Notes under the pieces: generated by a model | What the model was told of the DNA's origin: nothing | The model's database searches: none | The model's input: only the letters and a program-made list of their open reading frames with translations | Position numbers and translations under genes: made by a program | In this document: positions 55,429 to 64,000 of the stretch, one piece after another | Layout of the letters: every line of letters starts with the position of its first letter | How positions within the stretch are numbered: the first letter of the stretch is position 1 | From: Planctomycetaceae bacterium | GTDB lineage: Bacteria; Planctomycetota; Planctomycetia; Planctomycetales; Planctomycetaceae | Direction of reading: 5' to 3' | Length of the DNA: 64,000 nucleotides | Assembly: GCA_041398785.1 (NCBI GenBank) | Contig: JAWKUA010000024.1 | Coordinates: 1 to 64,000, forward strand

Positions 55429-56937
55429 ATGACTCCAAACGACTCGCCAAATGCCCGTTCGACGGACAGCAGCGTCATCCGATGGGCTCGGCGGCTGGGA
55501 GTCGATCGAGCGGTCGCGTTCGCGGTGCTGGCGCGGATGTGGCAACTGCTGACCGGTCCGGTGACTCAGTTGCTGATCGTGTTCTGCTTCAGCGTGAACC
55601 AGCAGGGCTACTACTACGCGTTCCTGAATCTGCTGGCGATGCAGGTTTTCGTGGAACTCGGCCTGCACGTGGTGCTGATCAATGTCGCCAGCCACGAATG
55701 GTCCGGCCTGCGACTCGAAGCCGGACAGATCGCCGGTGACGTCGAAAAACGCTCGCGGCTGGTATCGCTGGGACGAACGGCGGTGGTGTGGTATTCGGTC
55801 GCGGCGCTGGTCTTCGTCGTCGCGGTGTCGGTCGCCGGCGTGTGGTTCTTCGAAGACACCGCGACGCAGCGAACCGGCGTGCAGGATCTGGAACAGACTC
55901 AGGCTCAGCCAGTCAGCGAAACCGCAACACCGATCGCGACATTGGCTGGTGACTCGGCGCCTGCCGTTCACTGGATCGCTCCGTGGCTGGGGCTGGTCGT
56001 GTTTACGGGCCTGCAATTGGCGCTGTTGCCTCTGACGGCCATTCTGGAAGGATGCGGACAGTTGCCGACAGTGAATCGCCTCCGGTTCTGGCAGGGAATT
56101 GCCGGATCGTGTGTCGTGTGGATTCTGATTGTTGCGGGTTGCGGCCTGTGGGCTTTGGCGGGTTCGGCGGCAGTGCGATTGCTGGGGGAACTGTATCTGG
56201 TGGCTGTGCGTTACCGCGGCTTCTTCGAAGTCTTTCGCCGGGCTCCGGAAGCCGGGTTGCTGAGCTGGAAGAGCGAAGTGCTTCCGTTGCAGTGGCGGAT
56301 CGCGATTCAGGGAGCCTTACTGTGGCTGGCGGCGCATCTGGCAGGACTGGTGCTGTTTCGGCGCAGCGAAACCGAAGCGGCTCAGTACGGCATGATGTGG
56401 ACGATACTCGCGGCCATGCAGGCGGCTTCGCTGTCGTGGGTGGAAACTCGGCGCCCGCTGTTCGGAACGTTGATCGCCGAACGCAGATTCGCCGAACTCG
56501 ACGACAGCTTCTTTCGATTAAGTCGAATTTCCATTCTGCTGATGGCTGCCGGTGGAGCCGCGTTTTCGACGGGAGTCTGGGTCGTTGGAAACTGGTCGAA
56601 CTGGTTCTTCGACCGCATCGCCGCACGATTGCCCGATGTAAAAGTTGCCGCGATCCTTTCGCTCGCGATGGTGGTGATGCACCTGGCTCAATGCACAAAC
56701 ATCTATGTTCGAGCCCACAAGCGAGATCCGTTTCTTGCGGCGTCGATTGTTTCCAACATCGCAATCGCGTCGCTGGTTTTCTGGCTGGGAACCAACTATG
56801 GCATGTCGGGAGTCGTTCTCGGCTATCTGGCTGGCGTCAGCATTGTGCAGGTTCCGCTGTGGCTCAGCATCTGGCATGTGACTCGCCGCGACTGGCACGG
56901 GGTGGGAACGATGGAGAATGCGGGAACGGGTGGGTGA
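55429..56937 (+). CDS. Polytopic membrane protein, polysaccharide flippase-like
   Basis: A 502-residue protein from ATG 55429 (MTPNDSPNARS). Eleven or twelve hydrophobic segments are spread over its length, with a soluble loop near 140-185. Its size, segment pattern and place before a methyltransferase-glycosyltransferase set suggest an MVF/Wzx-type lipid-linked-sugar flippase of the MATE fold. No sequence motif clinches it. It would act in the cytoplasmic membrane to export an oligosaccharide unit. It begins the surface-polysaccharide region and is followed by a short tandem repeat, then the first methyltransferase. Confidence 0.65.
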   Translation: MTPNDSPNARSTDSSVIRWARRLGVDRAVAFAVLARMWQLLTGPVTQLLIVFCFSVNQQGYYYAFLNLLAMQVFVELGLHVVLINVASHEWSGLRLEAGQIAGDVEKRSRLVSLGRTAVVWYSVAALVFVVAVSVAGVWFFEDTATQRTGVQDLEQTQAQPVSETATPIATLAGDSAPAVHWIAPWLGLVVFTGLQLALLPLTAILEGCGQLPTVNRLRFWQGIAGSCVVWILIVAGCGLWALAGSAAVRLLGELYLVAVRYRGFFEVFRRAPEAGLLSWKSEVLPLQWRIAIQGALLWLAAHLAGLVLFRRSETEAAQYGMMWTILAAMQAASLSWVETRRPLFGTLIAERRFAELDDSFFRLSRISILLMAAGGAAFSTGVWVVGNWSNWFFDRIAARLPDVKVAAILSLAMVVMHLAQCTNIYVRAHKRDPFLAASIVSNIAIASLVFWLGTNYGMSGVVLGYLAGVSIVQVPLWLSIWHVTRRDWHGVGTMENAGTGG

Positions 56938-57016
<79 letters not shown>

Positions 57017-57046
57017 TGGGAGTGGTTTTGGTATTACTGCATTGGA

Positions 57047-58226
57047 ATGAATGTGTCGGAGTCTGAATCTTTGTGTCCGCTGGTGCTCGAACGGATTGCC
57101 TGTCCGTTGTGTGGCGGAACCGACATGGACGCCGTGATCCGTGCGGGATCCTCGCTGGGGCATCGCCGGTGAGTTTCATGTCGAACGCTGCCGTCGCTGC
57201 GAACATCGATTCATGAATCCCCGGCCCGCGCGCTGAGCGACCTGGCGAAGTGCTATCCGACCAACTATGCACCTCATCAGGCGCCGGCATCAACATGCGG
57301 AACAATCACGTGCATCCGGCGAACTGCGGCACCCTCCAGGAATCGTCACCGCTCGGCCGTGGTACCTGAAGTATCTGCCGCTGAAATATGTTCCAGGGCT
57401 GAAGGCGTTCTATGAATGGCTGCTGAACGATCTCAGCCAGCCGGTGGCCGCAGTGCCGTCCGGCCGACCCGTCGGCGCAGCACCGAGGGCTCTGGAAGTC
57501 GGCTGTGCCACAGGATCGTATCTGCTGAAACTGCGCGACGCCGGCTGGGATGTGCAGGGAGTCGAACCGGGAGCGGGACCGGTCGACGTTGCTCGCGCGG
57601 CCGGTTTGAACGTTCATCACGGCAGCCTGGATTCGTTCGATTTGAACGCCGGGCACTTCGATCTTGTGGCGGCGTGGATGGTGCTGGAACACGTCCCGGA
57701 TCCTCGAACAACACTGCGGCAGATGTTCGATCGGCTGCAGCCCGGCGGGCGATTGCTGCTGAGTGTTCCCAACGCCGGCTGCTGGGAACCGGCGTTTTTC
57801 GGTGCCGACTGGGATACGTGGGACTTGCCGCGGCATCTGCATCACATCACCCCGAAATCAATACGCCGGCTGCTGACGGAATGCGGTTTCGAACACGTCA
57901 ACATTCAGCATCAGCGAACGCTGCTGAACGTCATCGGCAGTCTGGGCGTGAGCATGCGGCGGCGACGGCCCGGCAGCCGAATCGGTTACTGGTTTTGGAA
58001 CTATCCGAACGCTCCGAAGTTGTGGCTGCAGTTGCTGCTGGCTCCGGCGGCTCATCTGCTGGCATTCCTTCACCAAAGCGGCCGGCTGACAATTTCGGCG
58101 ATCAAAGGTGAAGAGAACTCCGATCACGCGACCGACAACGCATCGGTCCGCAAGCCGGCGCCGTCAGCGGACACGCCCGATTCGCCACAGCCAGCGCCGG
58201 GTTTTCGACTCGCTACAGAATTGTGA
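57047..58226 (+). CDS. SAM-dependent methyltransferase with N-terminal zinc ribbon (frameshifted at 5' end)
   Basis: Starting at ATG 57047 the protein begins CPLCGGTDMDAVI. After a frame change near 57150 it continues DPRWGIAGEFHVERCRRCEHRFMNPRP, which supplies the second CxxC pair. It changes again near 57230 (ALSDLAKCYPTNYAPHQAP) and near 57300 (PRHPPGIVTARPWYLKYL). From there it is open to 58226: LEVGCATGSYLLKLRDAGWDVQGVEPG (SAM motif I), FDLVAAWMVLEHVPDP, RLQPGGRLLLSVPNAGCWEP, a class I methyltransferase of the Methyltransf_23/zinc-ribbon type common in polysaccharide loci. Three indels in 250 bp make sequence error or decay possible. Confidence 0.8.
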
Positions 58227-58230
58227 ACGC

Positions 58231-59103
58231 ATGACGCAGCCTGAACTCAGATTCCATTTCGGCCACAACTGGAAGAAGTTCCAGAGTCGGCTGACGGATG
58301 CCCGAACAGACCATGCGCGCGAATCGATCATTCGGCTGCTGAGGAGGCACGACCTTCAGCGTCAGAGGTTTCTGGATGCCGGAAGCGGCAGCGGATTGTT
58401 CAGCCTTGCGGCCCGTAGGCTGGGGGCGACGGTGACTTCATTTGATATCGATCCGGACAGCGTCGCCTGCACGCGTTACCTGAAGGATCGCGAACAGTCT
58501 TCCAATGACGACTGGCAAGTCCTGAGCGGTTCCATTCTGGACGCGGATCTTCTCGCGACGCTGGGAATGTTCGACGTGGTCTATTCGTGGGGAGTCGTTC
58601 ATCACACCGGACGCATGTGGGAAGCGATTGAGCGGCTGTTGACGCTGGTCGACGACGGAGGAATTGCGGTCGTTGCGATCTACAACGATCAGGGGTTTTC
58701 GTCGCGGCTGTGGATGGCCATCAAGAAACTTTACAACCGACTTCCCGGTTTCCTGCGGCTGCCGTATCTGATCACGATTCTTGGCTGGAATCTGCTGTGC
58801 CGCGCGACAACAACTGCGGCGGCGATGCTGGTCCGGCTCATCACGCTGCGCAATCCATTCGTCCCATTCCGTCGCTGGTGGAACGAAGACCGCGGCCGGG
58901 GAATGCACTGGTGGTACGACTTTGTCGACTGGGTGGGAGGCTGGCCGTTTGAAGTGGCCGGGCCGGGCGAAGTCTTCCGCTTCTTCGACGACCGCGGTTT
59001 CGAACTCATCAATCTGGAAACGACGGCCGGCAGCGGCTGCAACGAATTTGTATTTCGCCGCCGAACCGCACCACAACTCGGCACCGACAGCCGTGCCCCA
59101 TGA
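58231..59103 (+). CDS. SAM-dependent methyltransferase (class I)
   Basis: A 290-residue protein from ATG 58231 (MTQPELRFHFGHNWKKFQ), just 5 bp after the upstream gene. SAM motif I is FLDAGSGSGLFSLAARRLGATVTSFDID. Then LGMFDVVYSWGVVHHTGRMW and DGGIAVVAIYNDQ follow. The last 100 residues (WWNEDRGRGMHWWYDFVDWVGGWPFEVAGPGEV) form the extra region seen in methyltransferases near polysaccharide operons. Substrate unknown; probably a sugar or lipid-linked glycan. It shares an ATGA overlap with the glycosyltransferase downstream, so the two are translationally coupled. Confidence 0.9.
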   Translation: MTQPELRFHFGHNWKKFQSRLTDARTDHARESIIRLLRRHDLQRQRFLDAGSGSGLFSLAARRLGATVTSFDIDPDSVACTRYLKDREQSSNDDWQVLSGSILDADLLATLGMFDVVYSWGVVHHTGRMWEAIERLLTLVDDGGIAVVAIYNDQGFSSRLWMAIKKLYNRLPGFLRLPYLITILGWNLLCRATTTAAAMLVRLITLRNPFVPFRRWWNEDRGRGMHWWYDFVDWVGGWPFEVAGPGEVFRFFDDRGFELINLETTAGSGCNEFVFRRRTAPQLGTDSRAP

Positions 59104-60182
59104 ATCGCTACGCCATGAAAATTCTGATGCTGTGTTCGGGCGACCGGGCTCCCGCGACGCGATTTCGCATGTATCCGTTCGCGCGGCACCTGCGTCTGGC
59201 CGGTCATCGATGCCGGATCGCCAACAGCTTTCCTCAAAAGTACGACTACTTTCCGTGGATGGGTTTCCGTCCCAGCCAACTGCTGAAGCGCGGCGTCAGA
59301 ATTCTGCACTACCTGCAGTCTCGCCTGCTGCGCGACGAAATCGTGATCGTGGAACGTGAAGTGTTCGATCATCCGACTTCCTTCATCGAAGAATGGTTTC
59401 GAAAGAGCACACGCCGACTGGTGCTGGATCTGGACGACGGTGTCTTCCTGCGCTATCCGGAAAAATTCGAACGACTGGTGCCGATCGCGGATCTGGTGAT
59501 CTGCGGCAACTCGGAAATCGAAGACTGGATTCGGCCCCGAAATGCTCGCACGATCCTGATCCCGACGTGCGTGGAGATGGCCTCGTATCCGGAAAAGGAC
59601 TGGTCCGCGGCGACGGATCGTCCCGTGCGAATCGGCTGGATCGGCACGACCGGAAACCTGAAATACTTCGCCGTTGCCGCCGCCGCGCTGCGACGGCTGG
59701 CGGAAATTCATCCGTTCGAATTTCGCGTCATTGTGCCGGACACCGGCCCGCTGGCGAACATCGACCTGCAGGGCGTGAATGTGCATTCCGTGACCTGGGA
59801 CAAGCATCGCGAAGTCGATCAGCTTCGCGAAATCGACATCGGAATCATGCCGCTGTTTTCGACGGACGAATGGGACAAATACAAGTGCGGGCTGAAGCTG
59901 ATTCAGTACATGGCCGTCGGCATGCCCGCGGTCGCGTCACCGGTCGGAGTGAATGCATCGATCGTGTCTCACGGCGTCGACGGATGTCTGGCCCGGAACG
60001 ACGCGGAATGGTACGACTGCCTTAAGCAATTGCTGGAAAGCGAAGACCAGCGCCGCCGACTCGGCAAAGCGGCACGCGACACGGTGACGGAACAGTACTC
60101 CGTCGAAGCCAACTTCCCTCGTTTCGAATCAGCGCTGCGACAGTTGCTGGAGCACGACGATTCTCCACGCGGCAATGTTTGA
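59100..60182 (+). CDS. Glycosyltransferase (GT4-like)
   Basis: A 360-residue protein whose ATG overlaps the preceding stop (ATGA). The in-frame ATG at 59115 (MKILMLCSGDRAP) is an alternative start. The GT-B pattern is visible: N-terminal MKILMLCSGDRAPATRFR, LVLDLDDGVFLRYPEKFE (acidic), then VRIGWIGTTGNLKYF, the nucleotide-sugar loop LREIDIGIMPLFSTDEWDKYKCGLKLIQYMAVGMPAVASPVG, and the C-terminal helix RRRLGKAARDTVTEQYS. It would transfer a sugar from a nucleotide donor to a growing surface glycan at the inner face of the membrane. It is the last plus-strand gene of the surface unit. Confidence 0.92.
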   Translation: MNRYAMKILMLCSGDRAPATRFRMYPFARHLRLAGHRCRIANSFPQKYDYFPWMGFRPSQLLKRGVRILHYLQSRLLRDEIVIVEREVFDHPTSFIEEWFRKSTRRLVLDLDDGVFLRYPEKFERLVPIADLVICGNSEIEDWIRPRNARTILIPTCVEMASYPEKDWSAATDRPVRIGWIGTTGNLKYFAVAAAALRRLAEIHPFEFRVIVPDTGPLANIDLQGVNVHSVTWDKHREVDQLREIDIGIMPLFSTDEWDKYKCGLKLIQYMAVGMPAVASPVGVNASIVSHGVDGCLARNDAEWYDCLKQLLESEDQRRRLGKAARDTVTEQYSVEANFPRFESALRQLLEHDDSPRGNV

Positions 60183-60261
60183 CCGATCGCGATCATCGCT
60201 CCGGCAACGCCGAAGGACGTGCGCCCCTGACCGTCACCGAGAACGAACGGCTGAACCATGT

Positions 60262-61353
60262 TCATTCCGCGGCCACTTCGCCGGACGGTGAAGTCGCTTG
60301 CGGCCGATGCTTTTCCGGAAGCTCGGCGGGCTGCCAGCTTGGAGGCAGGCCATCGGTGATTTCGATGTTGTCGAACGACTGGCTCCGGCGAGCCCCCACG
60401 CTGCGCACCCACGTTGCCATCCGACGGATACCGTCGGCCAGCGACGTTTCCGGAACCGCGCCAAAGACTTCGTCGCAGCGAGAATGGTCGGACCAGGCAA
60501 TCTGAACCTCGTTTCGCGGCGGCAGGAATTCCAGATTCGGCGTCACGCCAAATTCCCGCGACACGATCTCGGCCAGATCCTTCACGCTGACCGGAGTACT
60601 GGCTCCGACGTTGAACACTGCATTCCGGCTCGCCGCAACAAACGGTGAGCCGATGATGGCGGGAATCAGGTCGCCGACATAACTGAACGCGCGCTGCTGG
60701 CTGCCGTCGCCGAAAACGGGCAGCGACAGGTTCTGCAGAATTCGATTCATGAAGATGCCGACGACGTTACGGTAACGGTCGCCGATGTTCTGAAACTCGC
60801 CATACACGTTGTGAGGCCGGAAGATAGTGAACGGAAGGCCGAACATGCGTTCCGCCGCCTTCAGGTCCATTTCCACAGCCAGCTTGGAGATGCCATATGG
60901 ATCTTCCGGTTCCGGCACCGTGGCTTCCGTCATCGGCACCTGAGCACTGCCGTAGACCGCGATCGAACTTGTGAACACGAACCGTTCAACCTGATGCCGG
61001 ACCGACGCGTTAATCAGATTTACGCTGCCGATCAGGTTGTTGGAATAATTGAACCGCCGAATAAAGTGACTCAGCCCTTCCGCGGCGTAAGCTGCCAGGT
61101 GAAAGACAAACCGAATCGTGTGTTCGCGAAAGATGCGGTCGACCGCTGCGTCGTCCAGAATGCTGCCCTGAACGAACTCAATGCACGGCGAATCCGGAAT
61201 GTTCTGCAGAAAGCCGCCGGACAGATCGTCCAGAACCAGCAGCTTCAGACCTGCATAGCGTTCGTCGTTCAGCATGCCGCGCACGACATGCGAACCCAGA
61301 AATCCGGCTCCACCGGTAATCAACACAGCGGGCGGTGGGGATGGCTGAGGCAT
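60262..61353 (-). CDS. NAD-dependent epimerase/dehydratase (extended SDR)
   Basis: A 363-residue nucleotide-sugar epimerase. The start is set at ATG 61353 (MPQPSPPPAVLITGGAGFLGSHVV); the longer frame adds basic, unsupported residues. Motifs are TGGAGFLGSH for NAD, the Ser in FVFTSSIAVYG, and YGISK for the Tyr/Lys active pair; FRPHNVYGEFQNIGDRYRNVVGIF is the sugar-binding stretch. Similarity is closest to UDP-glucose 4-epimerase-type and related enzymes. It converges on the glycosyltransferase gene (79 bp between stops) and probably supplies its nucleotide sugar. Confidence 0.92.
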   Translation of the reverse strand: MPQPSPPPAVLITGGAGFLGSHVVRGMLNDERYAGLKLLVLDDLSGGFLQNIPDSPCIEFVQGSILDDAAVDRIFREHTIRFVFHLAAYAAEGLSHFIRRFNYSNNLIGSVNLINASVRHQVERFVFTSSIAVYGSAQVPMTEATVPEPEDPYGISKLAVEMDLKAAERMFGLPFTIFRPHNVYGEFQNIGDRYRNVVGIFMNRILQNLSLPVFGDGSQQRAFSYVGDLIPAIIGSPFVAASRNAVFNVGASTPVSVKDLAEIVSREFGVTPNLEFLPPRNEVQIAWSDHSRCDEVFGAVPETSLADGIRRMATWVRSVGARRSQSFDNIEITDGLPPSWQPAELPEKHRPQATSPSGEVAAE

Positions 61354-62173
61354 AACAGTCAGAGAATGTTTGGAAAGGCGAGGACAAACCGTACGTGCGG
61401 CAGTTTGTCGCAGATCGACCGACACGACGCCAGCCGCTGAACGCTCGCCCCTGATTCTCGACCCCGTAGCTGCCGCAGCCTGCGACCGACGCTTTGGAGT
61501 GTGATGATCCGGCATCGTTTTGGTTTTCACTTTGGAGTGCGATGCCCCGGCATCGCTTTGGATTGCGGGGAATCGTCGAATTCGGAACCGTCGTTCGGTT
61601 CATTTGAAATCGTCGCTCGCCGAGGGAAACCAAAGCGGTGACCAGTCACCGCACTCCAAAAGTGTCGAGGGCTCGGCACTTTGGAGTGCGATGCCCCGGC
61701 ATCGCTTTGGATTGCGGAGAATCGTCGAATTCCGAACCGTCATTCGGTTCACTTGAAATCGTCGGCCGAGGGAAAACCAAAGCGGTGACCAGTCACCGCA
61801 CTCCAAAGGGACCGCGACGAAATTGCGGCGTGCGTTTTTGCACGCTTTGTCGTCGACGGGAGCGATATTGCACACCCCGTGCACACTCGCGCGGCGCTGC
61901 GGGAGACGCGTGTCGGATTGCCGGAGTGGTGTCGACGATTCTTCGACGAATTGCGGCCGGCGTTGCTTCAGTCGTTCGGTGGAGACAGTACGATCGGTTC
62001 CGCGTGAAGTTGCGGCGTCCGGCCAGGTGAAATTCGCGTCGACGAAAGCAGGCGGCGGTGATTCTGCAAGGGAGGCCAGGTCCGTGCGGCGGCTGGCACG
62101 CTTTGTGCAAATTCGACACAGGTCTGGATGAAGAAATGTCCGGATGAAGCCAGGAACTGCGGGAGTTCAAATC
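61354..62173. other. Intergenic stretch dominated by a TIR-bounded repeat
   Basis: Apart from the repeat at 61492-61806 (separate entry), no credible coding frame is present. The CBS operon promoter probably lies in 61850-62140. Confidence 0.55.
61492..61806. repeat. TIR-bounded MITE-like element, two tandem copies plus one partial
   Basis: Each full copy runs from CTTTGGAGTGCGATGCCCCGGCATCG to GTGACCAGTCACCGCACTCCAAA (61529-61661 and 61679-61806). The ends are inverted repeats (TTTGGAGTGCG / CGCACTCCAAA), with the inner palindrome GATGCCCCGGCATCG on the left. The two copies differ by a few bases. A partial left end with altered bases is at 61492-61527. Confidence 0.9.
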
Positions 62174-62644
62174 ATGGGGCTAATGGAAGATCTCGACGCA
62201 TCAACGGTCAGTCAGATGAATCTGCGGCCGCCGGTGACGATCAGCAGGACGGCAACCGTGCGTGAGGCTGTCGTGGCCATGCGAGCCGCCGGGCTGGGAT
62301 GTGTTATCGCCGTTGACGAAAACGAAAAGGCCGTCGGCATCTTTACCGAAGGAATCCTGCGTCACGGTCTCAGCGATGGTGCGTCGTATCTGGACGAACC
62401 GCTTGAGGATCAGATCGTCGCGCGACTTCCCTGGGTCCTGCCGACAGACTCAGTCCGCATGGTGCTTGAGGCGATGGAGGAGCACAACATCCGGTTCATC
62501 GCCGTGCTGGACGAGAACCATCACGTGCTGGGAATCACGGGGCAGAAGTCTCTGATGGAGTTCGTCGCGGAATACTTTCCTCACGAAGTTCTGACGCATG
62601 ATCCCACCGGTCGGGAAGTATCCGTGAAAAAGGAAGGGGCCTGA
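62174..62644 (+). CDS. CBS-domain pair protein
   Basis: A protein of about 156 residues with two CBS motifs, a nucleotide-binding Bateman module. The start at ATG 62174 (MGLMEDLDAS) has GGGAG eight bases upstream and is preferred over the ATG at 62144. First CBS: PPVTISRTATVREAVVAMRAAGLGCVIAVDENEKAVGIFTEGIL. Second: LPWVLPTDSVRMVLEAMEEHNIRFIAVLDENHHVLGITGQKSL. No other domain is fused. It is followed after one base by another CBS-pair gene, so the two are co-translated and could form a heteromeric AMP/ATP sensor (inference). Confidence 0.9.
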   Translation: MGLMEDLDASTVSQMNLRPPVTISRTATVREAVVAMRAAGLGCVIAVDENEKAVGIFTEGILRHGLSDGASYLDEPLEDQIVARLPWVLPTDSVRMVLEAMEEHNIRFIAVLDENHHVLGITGQKSLMEFVAEYFPHEVLTHDPTGREVSVKKEGA

Positions 62645-62645
62645 T

Positions 62646-63134
62646 ATGTCAACTTCGCCAGACGCAAACAGCGGTCGCTTTGAAGACCCGCTGGAGAACT
62701 ACGATCCTCCCGTGTTCAGCGATCCGATCGAGAAAGCGCTGCACGAACAACCCGTCGAGTCCCTGCAGACTCAGCCGCATACCTGCGTCTTTGCCGACAC
62801 CTCCGTGCGAGAAACGATGAAGGTGATGGTCGGGCGGCAGATCGCGTGCGTGCTTGTCCAGGAAGATGGAAAGCTGGTTGGCGTCTTCGGCGATCGTGAC
62901 GTTCTGGACAAGGTGGCGCTGGAATACGACGACGTCATCGACGGACCGGTGCGTGACGTGATGAGCACGAATCCGGTGTTTGTCCACGTCGACGATTCCG
63001 CCGCGAAAGCACTGGCGGTGATGGCCGTCAGCGGTTTTCGTCACGTCCCGGTTGTCTCCCCGACGGGTGAACCGGTGGGTGTCGTGAGCCCTCAGCGGAT
63101 GGCCCGCTTCCTGCTGACGCAACTGCCAGGCTGA
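62646..63134 (+). CDS. CBS-domain pair protein
   Basis: A 162-residue protein right after its paralogue. An N-terminal tail of about 40 residues (DANSGRFEDPLENYDPPVF) precedes the CBS motifs TCVFADTSVRETMKVMVGRQIACVLVQEDGKLVGVFGDRDVL and VRDVMSTNPVFVHVDDSAAKALAVMAVSGFRHVPVVSPTGEPVGVVSPQRM. Each has the G-h-h-(S/T)-x-(R/Q)-D/M ending that contacts a nucleotide. Function is likely sensing of adenine nucleotides, with an unknown target. Confidence 0.9.
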   Translation: MSTSPDANSGRFEDPLENYDPPVFSDPIEKALHEQPVESLQTQPHTCVFADTSVRETMKVMVGRQIACVLVQEDGKLVGVFGDRDVLDKVALEYDDVIDGPVRDVMSTNPVFVHVDDSAAKALAVMAVSGFRHVPVVSPTGEPVGVVSPQRMARFLLTQLPG

Positions 63135-63269
63135 TCCGGATTCCGCACCGGACCTGTGACTTGATCGGCAGATTCTGCCGAGTGAGTCCGCTTCTGTTTC
63201 CGGCCATCCTCCGTCATTCGCGCGCCGCGCTGCGTCCGGTTATACCCCGAGCGGGGCAAATTGAGCTAT

Positions 63270-63575
63270 TCTGGCTCGCGGCATGAAAAGGTGCGAAAAG
63301 TATCAGCATTCGCCGCGGCCGGTATAAACCGCTTCGAGCGGATTTGCGTGGTGAGTCGATATGAATGACGTGTCCGCCTGCATTCGGCGGAACTCACCCG
63401 AGGAGACGTTCGCGGACCTTCCTTACGATGGTCCGGCGACGTCGTGCCGCACGGCAATCTGAGGAGATCCGGCGAAACTCCGGCGCACCGACGCGCCGTC
63501 CCCGGCTGTCCGTCAGGTGCCTGGGAGTTCGGCGATCGCAATTCGCCGAGTCAGATATCGCCGTTCTGACAACAA
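63270..63575 (+). ncRNA. Structured 5' leader candidate upstream of the LEPR-motif gene
   Basis: No gene is seen in the 450 bases before ATG 63584. Three short hairpins can be drawn: CCGCT-TCG-AGCGG (about 63331-63343), CGGCGC-ACCGAC-GCGCCG (about 63482-63499), and TCGGCGA-TCGCAAT-TCGCCGA (about 63530-63550). A CTCCGGCGC..CGTCCCCGGCTGTCC stretch lies between them and is faintly like a riboswitch core. I cannot match a known class, so this is only a candidate leader RNA. Confidence 0.25.
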
Positions 63576-63583
63576 GGAAGATC

Positions 63584-64000
63584 ATGCTGCTAAATTCCCT
63601 GCGACAATTCGCCGCCCGCTGTTCGCGCACGTTCGGCGGCAGACGCCAACGACGACGCGGCGCAACTTGCCATGCGGGCTGGGTGGAAATTCTGGAGCCC
63701 AGACAAATGCTGGACGCGACCGGAATCCACGCGTTTCACCGGTCCGGCCAGACGTTCATCACCTGGAACGAAGCGATCAACGTCGGCGGCGAACACTACA
63801 ACGTCTACCGATATTCCAGCCCGATCACGACCGCGAATCTGTCTCAGGCACAGAAGCTGACTTCGAAGTGGGGACCGCTGGACGACGCCACGTCCGTGAA
63901 CAAACTGTCCGGTCCGAATTCGCCCGCCACGTTTGTCATCAACGATCTGGGAACTCCGCTTTCCGGCGATCAGGGCCTGTTCGTTCACACAACGGCGGCG
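63584..64000 (+). CDS. N-terminal part of a large LEPR-motif surface protein (runs off the window)
   Basis: ATG 63584, with AAGGAAG seven bases upstream, opens a frame that has no stop to the end of the window (139 residues seen). Residues 1-45 are an Arg-rich N-terminus with CSRTFGGRRQRRRGA, then VEILEPRQMLDATGI, the LEPR-x-L-L/M-type motif that marks the N-terminus of many giant secreted planctomycete proteins. After it comes a beta-rich region (FHRSGQTFITWNEAI..YNVYRYSS) resembling a fibronectin type III-like module. It would be exported and surface-attached. The full size and function are not visible. Confidence 0.85.
   Translation, partial: MLLNSLRQFAARCSRTFGGRRQRRRGATCHAGWVEILEPRQMLDATGIHAFHRSGQTFITWNEAINVGGEHYNVYRYSSPITTANLSQAQKLTSKWGPLDDATSVNKLSGPNSPATFVINDLGTPLSGDQGLFVHTTAA

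Noticed and set aside
63270..63575. Cobalamin or c-di-GMP riboswitch before the LEPR gene
   Set aside because: The CCCCGGCTGTCC core is only faintly similar to a B12 box context, the GCCACTG B12 box is absent, and no GEMM consensus (GGCAAACC..ACGCAAAGC) is present.

Overview
The window reads as chromosomal DNA of a planctomycete. The evidence is a GC-rich composition, an ECF sigma factor gene directly followed by a Ser/Thr kinase with a C-terminal TPR region, a truncated surface protein carrying an LEPR-type motif, zinc-ribbon/TM/trypsin fusions, relics of REP-associated tyrosine transposases (RAYT), and many short interspersed inverted repeats. The genus cannot be set from this sequence alone.

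Region 1 (1-14.1 kb) is a decayed accessory island, almost entirely on the minus strand. It holds four copies of a dispersed repeat of up to about 370 bp. Each lies just 3' of a small gene for a secreted, lipoprotein-like or membrane-anchored protein. It also holds a broken Rhs/YD-repeat gene whose variable tip looks like a phospholipase A2 fold, a degraded LRR lipoprotein right behind that tip, a HicBA-like remnant, two RAYT relics, a dense field of REP-like palindromes, and a decayed surface-polysaccharide cluster (TylF-type methyltransferase, FAD oxidoreductase, DUF3431, glycosyltransferase-like).

Region 2 (14.1-32.1 kb) is mostly housekeeping and regulatory. It has alanine dehydrogenase divergent from nadC, a uvrA with several frame breaks, a GAF/sigma54 activator, a Uma2 protein, small membrane proteins, an unrecognised two-gene minus-strand unit (23.8-25.8 kb), the ECF sigma/kinase pair, a DksA-type zinc protein coupled to lspA, and a PQQ-type beta-propeller.

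Region 3 (32.3-55.2 kb) contains a quinone reductase-like enzyme, a BatA/VWA membrane protein, Hsp20, a HAD hydrolase, a zinc-ribbon HtrA-like protease, sugar-metabolism genes (a TIM-barrel isomerase with Tat signal, Gfo/Idh oxidoreductase, a second TIM-barrel protein, deoC, a sugar ABC permease, a PfkB kinase), an EboD-like dehydroquinate-synthase homologue, a cysteine-rich secreted protein and a membrane PIN-TRAM protein. Four families of interspersed inverted repeats sit between the genes.

Region 4 (55.4-64 kb) is a surface-polysaccharide unit (flippase-like protein, two methyltransferases, glycosyltransferase, convergent NAD-dependent epimerase), then a pair of CBS-domain genes and the start of a large LEPR-motif surface protein.

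Several otherwise well conserved genes (uvrA, lspA, deoC, a DUF4058 gene, a methyltransferase and the 24.4-25.8 kb gene) are broken by apparent one-base indels. Part of the 'pseudogene' signal may therefore be sequencing or assembly error. The decay in region 1, with its duplications and in-frame stops, goes beyond what single indels explain.
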